NCBI RefSeq assembly: GCF_008831285.2
Contig: NW_022204867.1
Location: forward strand, 1-29,620
Source of the DNA: Nymphaea colorata
Taxonomy: Eukaryota; Streptophyta; Magnoliopsida; Nymphaeales; Nymphaeaceae
DNA length: 29,620 nucleotides
Direction: 5' to 3'
Part shown: in pieces, positions 19,791 to 29,525 of the stretch
Layout: each line of letters starts with the position of its first letter
Numbering within the stretch: position 1 is the first letter of the stretch
The notes under the pieces: model-generated
Seen by the model: the letters and a program-made list of their open reading frames with translations, nothing else
Told to the model about the DNA's origin: nothing
Databases searched by the model: none
Translations under genes and position numbers: made by a program

Positions 19791-22700
19791 TCATTACGCC
19801 ATTTATACTTTTTGGATTCCTTACAGGATAACATCGTTCTTTTCTGGTTGCTAATTTTTAGCTTTCTCCTCCCTCTCTTCTTTTCCTTTCTGCCTGGCTG
19901 ACTTTTTCTTTGGCTGCTGTTACTTTTTGCCCTTTTTCCATTTTTTCCTCCATACCTGCTCCTTCGGATGGAACTCATCCACCATCAGCTCTATTATCAT
20001 ATCTTTTTTGAAGAAGTTGAAGGAAGCGCCTTCATAGACTGTGCTCTGAACTGTCTTTTTCTGCTGGGCTCGCTTCACTATACGCTCCTCAATGGTTCCC
20101 TTTGTCACTAGCTGATAGACGTTGACATCTCTGCTTTGACCGATACGATGAGCACGGTCAGTGGCTTGAGCGTCCATGGTTGGATTCCAATCGTTATCAT
20201 AGAAGATGACTGTATTGGCTGCTGTCAGTGTTACTCCCAAACCACCTAAATAGAAAGACAATTACCTGCTCTTGTGGAAAGCAAGAAGACAAAAACCTTT
20301 GATGATGGCTTTTGGAAATCGTTGACCATATCTCTTCTGTCTGCTATGTTGGAGGCGCCATCAAGTCTGAAGAAGGTGTATTTTCTTAGATTCATGAAGT
20401 CCTAAAGGATATCAATCATCTTGGTCATTTGACAAAAGATGAGCACTTTATCACCATTCTTCTTTTTCTCCTTTAGAATGCGATCTAACTCACGAAGTTT
20501 GGATGAGTCTGCAATAAGATTGCCAAAGTCTATTACTTGGATGTAAGTTAGTGATTTGCATCCACTTAAAATGCCAGGGAAGGGATCTCTATTCTCAAAG
20601 CGATGCTGATACATCTATGAATACTTTCCTTCAAGCACGAATCGTTGGAACTTGTTGTTGGTGATCAACTAATGTTCTTCACAGAAGGCACGTGAGGAAA
20701 CGGTCGGCTAAATGAGGGGAGCGGTAGCGTTGGGCATGTATACATGGTCAAGAGAACGCAAATCATTAGAAATTGGTAGCTTAAAGCGGTAGTCAACTTC
20801 CTAGAAAAGACTAGAGTTGATGTGAAACTTTTCACGAGTAGAAAAGGTAGCAGAATAGTTACTGCGTTTCCACCAGTGCACCATTAGCAGGCCAGTAAAC
20901 AGTGGATCCTCCTCAAGCAAGTCTTAATTTAGCTGGGTGTGAAGTTGGTGAGGGAAAGTGATGAAAAAGTTGGATTGTTTAATTGATTATCGACGTTAAA
21001 ATATTCAGCATGCGTTTACTTAACGCCTATCTCTTCTCAGTGAAGCGCATAAGGTCATCGTAGAGCAGCTTAGGAAGGGAAAGAGGAATGGGATTCTTAG
21101 CATTTGAAGAAAGCAGTTTGATTTCTCCTGCGCGAATGGGGATGTAGCCAGTGTAATAATAGAGTTCCTGGAAGGAGAAGGGGGAACGAGCAGGCCTACG
21201 CTCGAAAAGTTCAGGGTGGTTGCAGACTTTCTCAGCTGCATGACTAAGTTCATGAGGTTTTCCACCTTGGCCTTGCTCTCGAACATCTTGAATAGCTCCT
21301 TAACGTTGAGCTTCTATTTGATAGACTCATACAGAATCTTCTGCCGTTTGGTCATCTCACAAAGCATCTGGTGCTCATACTTCTTACCGATTTCATGCTC
21401 CACGTCTTTTTTGATACGCCGTAACATGAAAGGCTTCAAGATAGCGTGAAGACGTTGGATCTTGATCTGGTCCAGCTCCTTTTGATCCTGACTGTGTGCC
21501 TCAATGTCCTTAGAAAACCACTCATTAAAAAGTTAATGCGAGTCGAAGAGGTCAGGCATGACAAAGTTGAGCAACGCCCACAACTCTGCCATGTTATTTT
21601 GGATGGGCGTACCAGTGAGCAAGAGACGGTTTCTGGACTGAAACTCTTTGAGTGTGTTCCACCTCTGCGACAGAATGTTCTTGATGGCTTGAGCCTCATC
21701 GAGGATCATGAATGCCACTTGAGCCTTTTGAAAGTCTTCTAATCGGTCACTGTCAATTGATAAGAAGTGATCACACGTGGAATGGAGAATCTGCTTTCTC
21801 CGTGAACTTCTTGGAGGAGAAAAACTTGCGAATAGTCTTTCTCTGCTTGATGTTTCCCCAGTATGGCAAAACCTTCAAGGTTGGACAAAATTTCTTGAAT
21901 TATTGCTGCCAGTTATAAAGAGTACTGTTTGGAGCCACCACAAGGAAGGGACCCCAAATGCCCTTAGTTTCAGATATGTGGCTGAGCAGAGCAATTGCTT
22001 GGATTGTTTTACCAAGACCCATTTCATCAGCCAGAATACCGTTGATGCCTTGCTCAAAGAGATTGTTGAGCCATCGGAGACCTTTTATTTGATATTCTTT
22101 AAGCGTTCCATGGAAAGAGGAGGCGTGCCTACCAATTCAAGCTTCCCTGGTCGACAGAGGAAAGATCAAGCTTGTCCTCTTTCTTCTTGTCGAATTTCTC
22201 CAGGTTTTCCATCTTGTTGTTGATGATTTGGTTGACACTTAGCATGGCTGCCTCTTCGTCAATATCTAGTGGTTTAGTTGGAGGAGCCAGCTTATCAAGT
22301 TCCTTCTTGTGATCACCTTCCACACCCAATTTAGTAGCCATGAAATGTGAGTAAAGGCCTGACTGGTACATGATATATTGAAGTCTTTTTTCTTGCTTGC
22401 GTGCTTCTTGCTCTTCTTCGTCTCTTTTTTTAAGTTAAGCTTCAAGTTTTTCCTTCTTTTTTTTAAGCTCAATTAGTTACTTTTCACGTTTGCGCCAATA
22501 TACGAGACATTCTCTATGCAGTTTTTTAGCTCTGTTGATGTTGTCGTTTTGATTGCGGATGCATCTCATGTACCGTTTTTCCACCTCGCGGACGCAATGG
22601 TAGGCAAGACGCTTCAGAATTGATTCTTTCTACAGTTTGTTGCGAGTGATATTCCTCGAAATCTTAAAAATCTCTCTTTTTTGGTCGGCAAATGATCCTG

Positions 22701-23327
22701 GCAACTCTTTATCCGGCACAATATAGCCTTCAGCTTGCGGCCTCTCTTCAAAGCAATCTACTTCTCATTCAGGATATCAGTGGTATCGCTAAAGATCTTG
22801 ACCTCCAGGTCTTCTCCCAATTCTTGTGTCTTGGTCTAGTTGTCGAAGTTGATGCCTAATGGCGGGAGATTGCTAATATTGACCTGATATTTGGCGATTT
22901 TCCTGAGGTCTGCTTCTTTCTATATAGTTGGCAAAGATACATATCCGATCTGTGTCTTGGAGCTTTGTTGATGGTTTCGAAGGGGATCTTGTGCTTGGTG
23001 GATATAAACTGAAGGAAAAGTTGGTCTTGACATCCTCCATGCTTTTATTGAGGAAGGAGCTCAGGAATTTCCTTATCTTCAGCGAATTTTTTGTGGCGGG
23101 CTTTTTCCGATTGATGAAGTTGTCTAATAAAATCGAACGATCTTATTTGGTTTGCCCGCTTTCCTTCTCCTCTTTTTTGTCATAGCTACGGAAGAGTAGG
23201 CTGTGTGATGGTAGACTTACATCCTGCGCTTGCGCAGTACAAAGGCCTCAGATTCGTAACGCATCCTCAGATCTTGTTGATCATAGGTATCAAATGCGTC
23301 GATCTGCCTGCGTAGGAGTTCCGCCAT
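19791..23327 (-). CDS. INO80: INO80-type SNF2 chromatin-remodelling ATPase
   Basis: Nuclear helicase-like ATPase of about 1,160 residues, the motor of the INO80 nucleosome-sliding complex. The charged region before the motor ([20 protein letters not shown]) matches the DBINO segment specific to INO80. Motor motifs: [22 protein letters not shown] (I), ILDEAQAIK (II), LTGTPIQNN (III), then the long INO80 insertion, [14 protein letters not shown], and [12 protein letters not shown] (VI). [11 protein letters not shown] and a basic tail end it. Introns: 23201-23220 and 20246-20265 (20 nt each), and 23009-23031 (23 nt). Nine single-base gaps lie between about 20,963 and 23,092 (near 23,090, 22,751, 22,138, 22,114, 21,774, 21,712, 21,227, 21,015 and 20,966) and none in the last 1.2 kb. 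Start ATG 23327 gives [15 protein letters not shown]. Confidence 0.93.
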
Positions 23328-23640
23328 TTTGAGGTATTTAATTAATTAATATTTTTTTAATTATCCTCTAATATTTTTTGTATGCTTTGAGTGGTTATTA
23401 GTTCCTTTTTTCATAAGTTCGCATATATATCTACTTATGTAGAAAGTAACATCGATTCACACACATAAAGATCAATTTGATATAGATTATTTAAAATTAT
23501 ATATTTATAGTTGAGGAAAAAGCCGTCTAAATAAGTTATCTTTATCGTCTTCCATGGAATATTAATCTTTAGCAAGACACATACATGTCATTCCACTGAA
23601 AAATAAAAGATAAAATAAATAGAGATAGATTATGCTTTGT
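23328..23640. promoter_or_regulatory. AT-rich gap upstream of INO80, 313 nt
   Basis: Very AT-rich sequence between the INO80 start and the stop of the Cys-rich membrane gene, both minus strand. It includes TTAATTAATTAATATTTTTT just upstream of the INO80 ATG and presumably carries the INO80 promoter. No coding frame or RNA gene is apparent. Confidence 0.45.
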
Positions 23641-24125
23641 TCACTCCTTAATATTACTCTATGTGTTTTCCAGTTTATTCTTCATCTCATATTGCACCTC
23701 TCTGCCGCTATCCTCGTCCTTCAACTTATTGCGAACCCACCAAACGAGCAGACCTACTTATCATCACGTATACCGATGAGAACCAACCCGATCAGAGTTC
23801 CAAAGACGATGAGGAACCACTTCCACCAATAAAAGACGCATATCTGATCGCCAGCATCATTGTACTAACGATCGTATCCCGGCGTGCATTTCGTGCATTA
23901 GGTATTACTTGTACAGATGAGGCATTTGGTAGGACATTAGGTGCAGGTTGTGCCGGTTAGATAGTATTGGTCACTGCATGTGTCGCATTGGGCAATATTA
24001 GTATCACAGTTGCTGCAGCCTGTGACTTGGCATTGTGTGCAGGTGTACCCTGATGCACAGTCCTGACTATGTATGGCAATAATGATGGCCAAGAAGACTA
24101 TCCATGGTATTTTTTTTGTCATCAT
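23641..24125 (-). CDS. Small Cys-rich type I membrane protein
   Basis: Predicted 154-residue surface protein. A signal peptide (KKIPWIVFLAIIIAIHS) is followed by about 80 residues of furin-like Cys pairs (CTQCQVTGCSNC, CDTCSDQYY, CTQCPTKCLIC, CTKCTPGYD). A transmembrane helix (WWKWFLIVFGTLIGLVLIGL) and a short charged cytoplasmic tail end at TGA 23641-23643. The intron 23754-23773 (GTATACGTGATGATAAGTAG, 20 nt) lies at the end of the membrane helix; without it the tail is lost after a few residues. CxxC spacing resembles the Cys-rich repeats of ciliate surface proteins and growth-factor receptors, but the whole is far smaller than either. It may be an adhesion or sensing protein (inference). 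TAA and TAG encode Gln at several points. Confidence 0.85.
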
Positions 24126-24345
24126 TTATTATTAAATATTAAACAATGTCCCCAGCATTCAAATTTATCACCCAAATAGGCAGTTATTACATATCTGTTA
24201 TATAATTCCATCTCGGGATAGCAGGCCATGCGTTTCTCTTTTACTATAAGTTAAAAGTTTATATCTTGCGACTATTGATTCTCGATCAGAAAACTTAATT
24301 TAAATGGTTAGGTGGGTCATCCTACTCTATCTTTTTATTTATAGC

Positions 24346-25225
24346 ATGTCTCTCATCTTCAAACCAAGCTGGGTCAACGAGGGCAAGGGCGCCAAGGTCA
24401 TCCGCGTCATCGGCAACCAATATCTTAGAAACCTAGATCCCTTCCTCATGCTCGATTATTTCAAAGTTAGACTGCCTGCCGGCTTCCCCGACCACCCCCA
24501 CCGTGGCTTTGAAACCGTCACCTACATGCAGCAGGGAAGCTTCTACCACGAGGACTTCAAAGGACATAAGGGAAAAATAGGCCCTGGTGATTTGCAATGG
24601 ATGACTGCAGGCAGAGGAATTGTTCACTCGGAAGTCCCCGCCTCTTACGATGAAGACAACCTAGGCTTCCAACTGTGGATCAATTTGGAGAGCAAGAACA
24701 AGATGATCGAGCCAGCTTACCAGGAATACACAAGCGATAAGATACAAGTATACCAGGGTGATAAGGTGGAAGTCAAGATCATCTCTGGCAAGTGGGAAGG
24801 AAAAACTGGCCCAATCTACGCCAGAACTCCTCTTACTACTTCGACGTCCATATCCTGCCTGGAGGAGTCTTTGAACTTCCCATTTCAGGAATCTGGAACA
24901 CAATTATCTTCGTTTACTAGGGAGGAGTGCTCTACCAGGACAAGGATGTCGTGGATACGCTTCACTGCTGTGTTTGCATAAAAGTAAGCAAGAAGCTGAA
25001 TACGTCATAGGTTTTCTTCATAAAAAGGAGGAAGGTTCGTGCTTATTGGAGGAAAGCCTTTAGGCGAGCCAATTGCCAACATGGACCATTCGTCATGAAC
25101 ACACAGCAAGAGCTCCAGCAAGCGTTTTACGATTATCAGAACGGAGTAACGGTTTCGAAAATGCGCAAGAGTGGGAGTCGAAGATAAAGGCGCTCATGAA
25201 GGGAAAGAAGTTCGAAGAACTATGA
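24346..25225 (+). CDS. Pirin family protein
   Basis: Predicted cupin-fold, iron-binding pirin of about 290 residues. Pirins act as nuclear redox-dependent cofactors or as quercetinase-like dioxygenases. The N-domain is nearly textbook: NEGKGAKVIRVIG, LDPFLMLDYF, AGFPDHPHRGFETVTYM and GDLQWMTAGRGIVHSEVP. Iron ligands are visible as the two His of HPH and the His and Glu of HSE. The C-domain (YYFDVHILPGGVFELP, VLIGGKPLGEPIANM, FVMNTQQELQQAFYDYQNG) is present but needs single extra bases near 24,831, 24,986, 25,036, 25,088 and 25,150. I chose ATG 24346 (MSLIFKPSWVNEG), which fits a soluble protein. An in-frame ATG at 24304 would add a hydrophobic stretch foreign to pirins, unless a 33-nt GT...AG intron is removed there. 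TGA 25223-25225 follows KKFEEL. Confidence 0.9.
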
Positions 25226-25322
25226 TTAGCTGCATGATTCGATCAGAAAATATAAAAAATTCATCATTAATTAGCCACTAAAGTATACTGGTTTGGGGAT
25301 GAATAGAATAATATAAATATCA

Positions 25323-27402
25323 TCACAAAAGCGATTCTAACTTTTTGTCTATCATCTGGGCAACACTGGACTCGATTTGCTCCTCCCCGCCCACCTTCAA
25401 AGCGATTTCCATTGCTGTTTCGATATTAGTCAAATCAGCAATTAAAAGCAAAAGATTGAGGTCTCCGTATTTTATCAGTGGCTTCTTCTTAGCGTTTGCT
25501 TTAAGGTAATCCCTAAATACCATCTTTTCATCCTTCCTCGGCTCATGTTGGAAATTCGTTGTTTTTGAGGATTGCGAATTTGTTGCTTGAGCTGGCTCCT
25601 GAGGCAATGTTGACCAATAAAAACTCTAGTCAAACTCATCAACTGCCTTTCCGCTTTCGTAAACTGTTGGCAAAATTTCACTAAATATAGGAAAAAATAC
25701 TCTTTGCTGGCTTTGAGCTTCATTTTTTTGGATTGGCTTGATTAGAATCGAACAAACCGGCAGCCTGCATGGCTTGGCCTTGATCACTCACCATAAACAC
25801 TGCTGGCTCGATTAATTTTGCATCCTTTTTGTTAGGACGCACCAAAACAGTAAAAAGTTAGATATCTTATAACCTGTGGAATGGACGACTGAGTTATTTT
25901 ATTGGAAATCAGCAATGGTCCTGACTGCTCTTCAGTGAAATAAATTTCTTCATTGGAGATGCAATAACTATCCCAATCTTCTCTAATCCTAGACTTTCAA
26001 TGATCAATTACAAATTTTATACCTTTTTTGGTGAATCTTTGAGTTAGAATCTATTGGCAGTGCATTTTTGCTATGGCTCATAGAGTGCCTCCACGATAGC
26101 TCTAATCCCATTCTTATAATATGGATCTTCTGCATAATAACCATACAGAAAAGCTATCCTCATTTCGGCCATTTTCTTTTCCTGCACCCAATAGTTGATG
26201 AAGTTTTGCATTTGCGAGTTGTTCATAAACTGAACATAATCGACGTGCCTATATTCCTGCCGCTTTAAAGTGACGTTTTCAGGCAAGCAGCGATTGCATA
26301 GACCTTTTGGATAAGGTTCGTGTTGATCACATTTTCTGTTGAGCTAAAGTCTTAGATTTTTCGGTGGCTGACAATTTGGACATTCAGTTTATTTAGAATG
26401 AGTGTTTGCGCAGTTGTCTGACCTTCTCTTCAGATATTCATCAAATGCTATATGGGCAACTTTTGCTTATGGAGTTGTGGCTATACAGTTGATGCATTTT
26501 GAATTCGGACCATGGTTACATCTTGGCTTCTATGGCGATGCTTCCTTTTATTTCACAACTTCTAGACAATTTATACATTTTCCAGTTTATCCATGAAGAC
26601 ATTTTGGCTTTTTTTAAGGTTCTGGAAGCTTTTCTGGTACCTTTTCGCGAGATATTATCGGGGATTTCGGGCTTTTAGGTGATGAAATAGATGACTGTGT
26701 TTTAAGCATTCCTGCACTTTTGCTTTTTTTGATGCTATTGATACATTGATGACACTTGACGTTAGGACTGTGAGTGCATTATCCTTCGCCTATGGGCTCA
26801 GCTTACGAGGAGTATTTGCTATAGAAGGAACTTTTTCTTCTTTCTTTTCCACTTTTTCTTACTTTTTATCCATACATTTCAAGCATTTAGCATTAGGCCA
26901 TGGTCACAGTGTAAAATTTCTTCTTCTTTTTGCTTTGGAGCAGTAGTCATAAGTCCATTTCCTGCATGATAATCATTAGTCTTTTCGTTGGGAAGGCAAG
27001 AGAGGCATTTCATGTTGGGAGGATGCTTGCAAGGTGTTTTGATCTTGGAGGTCTGGTGGGGCTGATTATAATTGCGAATATATATATTGGACTGAGGAGG
27101 AGATGGGAGTTTGTCTTTCTTCGGCAACTCTACCTTCAAAATAGAACCGTGACGAAGGTAAACCACCTCCTTCAGCATTCTCTAGGGACGGATGTTGAGC
27201 CTTCTTCCATTTTAGCTAAAGACCTGCAGCTCTGCAGGGGGGATGCCCGTCTTGTGGGACAGCTATGTAATAAACTCCTTACGACCTGTAGCAGATCACC
27301 GTAGGTCTGCTTCGGTTCAAACGAGAGCCTGTAGCGGTAATCATCAGTGTAGACTCTGATTATATATTCTGAAAGGTCTATCGCTGATCCTTTTTCGCTC
27401 AT
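25323..27402 (-). CDS. NPL4: NPL4, p97/Cdc48 cofactor, with expanded zinc knuckles
   Basis: Protein of about 690 residues. Npl4 pairs with Ufd1 on Cdc48/p97 to unfold ubiquitylated substrates. A UBX-like N-domain (YIIRVYTDDYRYRLSF, then GIPPAELQVFSQNGRRLNI and YLRHGSILKVELP) precedes the zinc region. There, five C-x-H-x5-C-x2-C motifs occur at 26996-27031, 26874-26908, 26743-26778, 26566-26601 and 26485-26520; the last, CNHGPNSKCINC followed by AHIAFDEYL, corresponds to the single one of human NPL4. The second Cys/His cluster (GLCNRCLP) leads into LKRQEYRHVDYVQF and the MPN-like core (AFLYGYY, GIRAIVEALYEP). One extra base is needed near 27,281, 26,898, 26,780, 25,947 and 25,727, and a splice or break near 25,860-25,900 is unresolved. 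The C-terminus is only loosely family-like. Confidence 0.9.
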
Positions 27403-27566
27403 TAAATAATAATCAATAAGCCTTCCTATCCCTCATTTTAAAAGTATTCTCGCAAGATTAAACTTTTGATAACAGTGCCTACACACCCGCCGCTGTATAA
27501 AGTCCATAACTTGGCTAAATAAAGGGGGCTGTTTTAATTTTTTATTATATTAAATATATCTAAGTG

Positions 27567-28076
27567 ATGTCCAAGGCAACTTCCACCCCCGCCCCCGTCA
27601 AAGGCTTCGATGCCAACAAGTACGTGCGTAAGAACCTTAATGCGGAGACCGTTCAGAAGCTGAAGGAAGTCTTTGATGTTTTCGATTACGACGGCAGTGG
27701 CAACGTCTCCACTGACGAATTGATTAACACCATCCGAGCACTCAACCTGGAGGCTCAAGCTGGTCAGATCTTGGCCATCGTCAACAACTCAGGCCACACT
27801 GGAGACATCGATTTCGGCGCCTTCCTCGACATCTTCGGCTTCGGCAGTGAGGAGACCAGTGAATCCTCTCTCCAGAGCATCTTCGAAGCCTTCGACACCT
27901 CAAAGTCAGGAGTTTTCGGCCCTGAGGAGTTCGAGAAGGTGGCTGCCAGCGTTGGCGAGCACTTCTCCTCTGCTGAAGTCGACCAGATCATCGACTTTGC
28001 CGACAAGGACAGAGACGGAGTGATCAGCTTCGAGGAGTTTGCCAACGTCGTCACCAAGGTCTATCCCAAAGTTTGA
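27567..28076 (+). CDS. Centrin/calmodulin-like EF-hand protein
   Basis: Predicted 169-residue calcium-binding protein without intron or frame break. A Thr/Pro/Lys N-terminal extension of about 28 residues precedes four EF-hand units, as in centrins. EF1 (residues 40-51, DYDGSGNVSTDE) and EF4 (146-157, DKDRDGVISFEE) have complete calcium loops. EF2 (NNSGHTGDIDFG) and EF3 (DTSKSGVFGPEE) lack key acidic residues and probably do not bind calcium. Centrins organise basal bodies and contractile fibres in ciliates, but the divergence leaves other EF-hand roles possible. C/G-rich codon choice, like that of the protease and GDH, hints at high expression. GTG precedes ATG 27567 in frame and is not used. 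The gene diverges from NPL4 across 164 nt and converges on the PCI gene at 88 nt. Confidence 0.93.
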   Translation: MSKATSTPAPVKGFDANKYVRKNLNAETVQKLKEVFDVFDYDGSGNVSTDELINTIRALNLEAQAGQILAIVNNSGHTGDIDFGAFLDIFGFGSEETSESSLQSIFEAFDTSKSGVFGPEEFEKVAASVGEHFSSAEVDQIIDFADKDRDGVISFEEFANVVTKVYPKV

Positions 28077-28164
28077 TCGATTTATACCAGCATCCATTTA
28101 TCGGAATCATCTCTGAGCCAATATGTTAAATAGCGATTATTAGATAACTGAAGGTAATGCTAAA

Positions 28165-29468
28165 TCAGAAATGTCTACGACCAGGCCTATCTCTGTCACC
28201 ACCCATCATAAATTTGGCGGTTGCCAGTCCTTCCAAGTCAATATCATCTCTTGAGTCGAGGCACAACATGCGTTCCTTTTCGTCGAATCTCTCCTTGATG
28301 ATGCGGTAGAAGGACATAGCCTCTTCGTAGAGAGGGACGGTTTTCTCGTAGTAGATGACTGATTGGCCAACGGGATCCCAAAGATAGGGTAGTTCGCTGT
28401 GCTATTTCACCCACTTTTCCACTTCTTCACTCGCATTCCAGTCAGTTGGGCAACCTTAGTCACTGGCACGCTTTGGTAAGCGTTGAAGATTTCACAAAGA
28501 ATGCGTCTTTTGATTTCCATCATGCACTACTCGAACACAAAGCGGATGGTAAGGTTGAACTGCCATAGTTGTCATAGGCACGGTTAGGTCAGCAATCAGT
28601 TTCTTGTATTCTGCACTCAGGTAAGAAATCTCTATCTTGCTCGACCATTTGATATCACGTTTTAGACTTTTCCTGTCCTTGAAGGCTAGAGACAACAGGG
28701 TGTAGAGTAGTCCCAAATCAGCCAAGTTGAAGATTCCTGTAGCCAGCAGATCTTGAATGGAAAAGCCACCAGCGAGAATGTCCTCAAGTACTTTGACTTT
28801 TCCTCTTGCTCTTCCCTTCTTGGAGAGTTTGTAGACGTCTCTTGCCAAGGCGAGGGTGCTGTTGATGCTTTTGCGGTCATCATAGACACGGACGGCAAAG
28901 AATTCAAGGTCTTGGTAGCTCCTGGGTTGTGGGTCTGTCCTTTCCTCAAGTGTATCGACCAAGTAGAAGACCTAGCGTCCCCACTGCCATAGATATTCCT
29001 CATCTCTGATGTTGGCAGTTGCAGTCTGTTTGCGCAAGATACGCGAAAAGTAGTATTCACTTTCCTTGTGTTCGCCATAGCGAGCATATATTTCGCCCAA
29101 TTTCAAGTAAATCCTGATCTCTTCTTCAACTTTTCCCTACATTAGAGATTGATTACCACTTGTTCGAACTGGGCGGCTTCGATTTTGAGTTTGTTCACGA
29201 TGACCTGCATTTCAGTTTTGATCTGATCGTAGACGCCCACTCTTGGGATATTGATGAGCGTGACTCCGAAGAGTGCGAAGATGGCCTCGTACTCTCCGAC
29301 AAGGCGATTCTTCAATGCGAAGTCAAGCATCTTATCCTTGAGATCGAGGGCGACGTTGGGGTGCAGTTGAATGAAAACGCGAAATTTCCACAGTTTGGTG
29401 ATGGGAGTGTCGTTTGCGATCGCGTGGAGGAATTTGGATTTTAGATCTGATCCCTTCTCAAGCTCCAT
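28165..29468 (-). CDS. PCI-domain-type subunit (complex not identified)
   Basis: Predicted protein of about 420 residues: a helical-repeat N-terminal half (KMLDFALKNRLVGEYEAIF, LKLGEIYARYGEHKESEYYF) and a C-terminal winged-helix-like part (RRILCEIFNAYQSVPVTKVAQLTW, then EEVEKWVKQHSELPYLW). This layout is that of PCI subunits of the proteasome lid, COP9 signalosome and eIF3. I could not match one subunit; eIF3e is a weak possibility from the C-terminal helix. Introns are 29137-29156 (GTAATCAATCTCTAATGTAG, 20 nt) and 28560-28581 (22 nt); one missing base near 28,450 restores the end. The start is ATG 29468 (MELEKGSDLKSKF), only 57 nt from telomeric repeats. The frame is open further toward the telomere (an extra 17 codons), without improving the protein. 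Confidence 0.75.
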
Positions 29469-29525
29469 TATTGATATATCTAACAAGAATGTAATTATAT
29501 ATATGCCTCCCAACTTCAAAAAAAC

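Noticed and set aside
24304-24345. Upstream ATG giving pirin a hydrophobic N-terminus
   Set aside because: Pirins are soluble and the family-like sequence begins at ATG 24346; the stretch may be 5'UTR or a short intron.
6449-28460. Euplotes-type programmed +1 frameshifting
   Set aside because: The breaks need one added base, not a skipped one, they are not at stop codons, and they share no motif.
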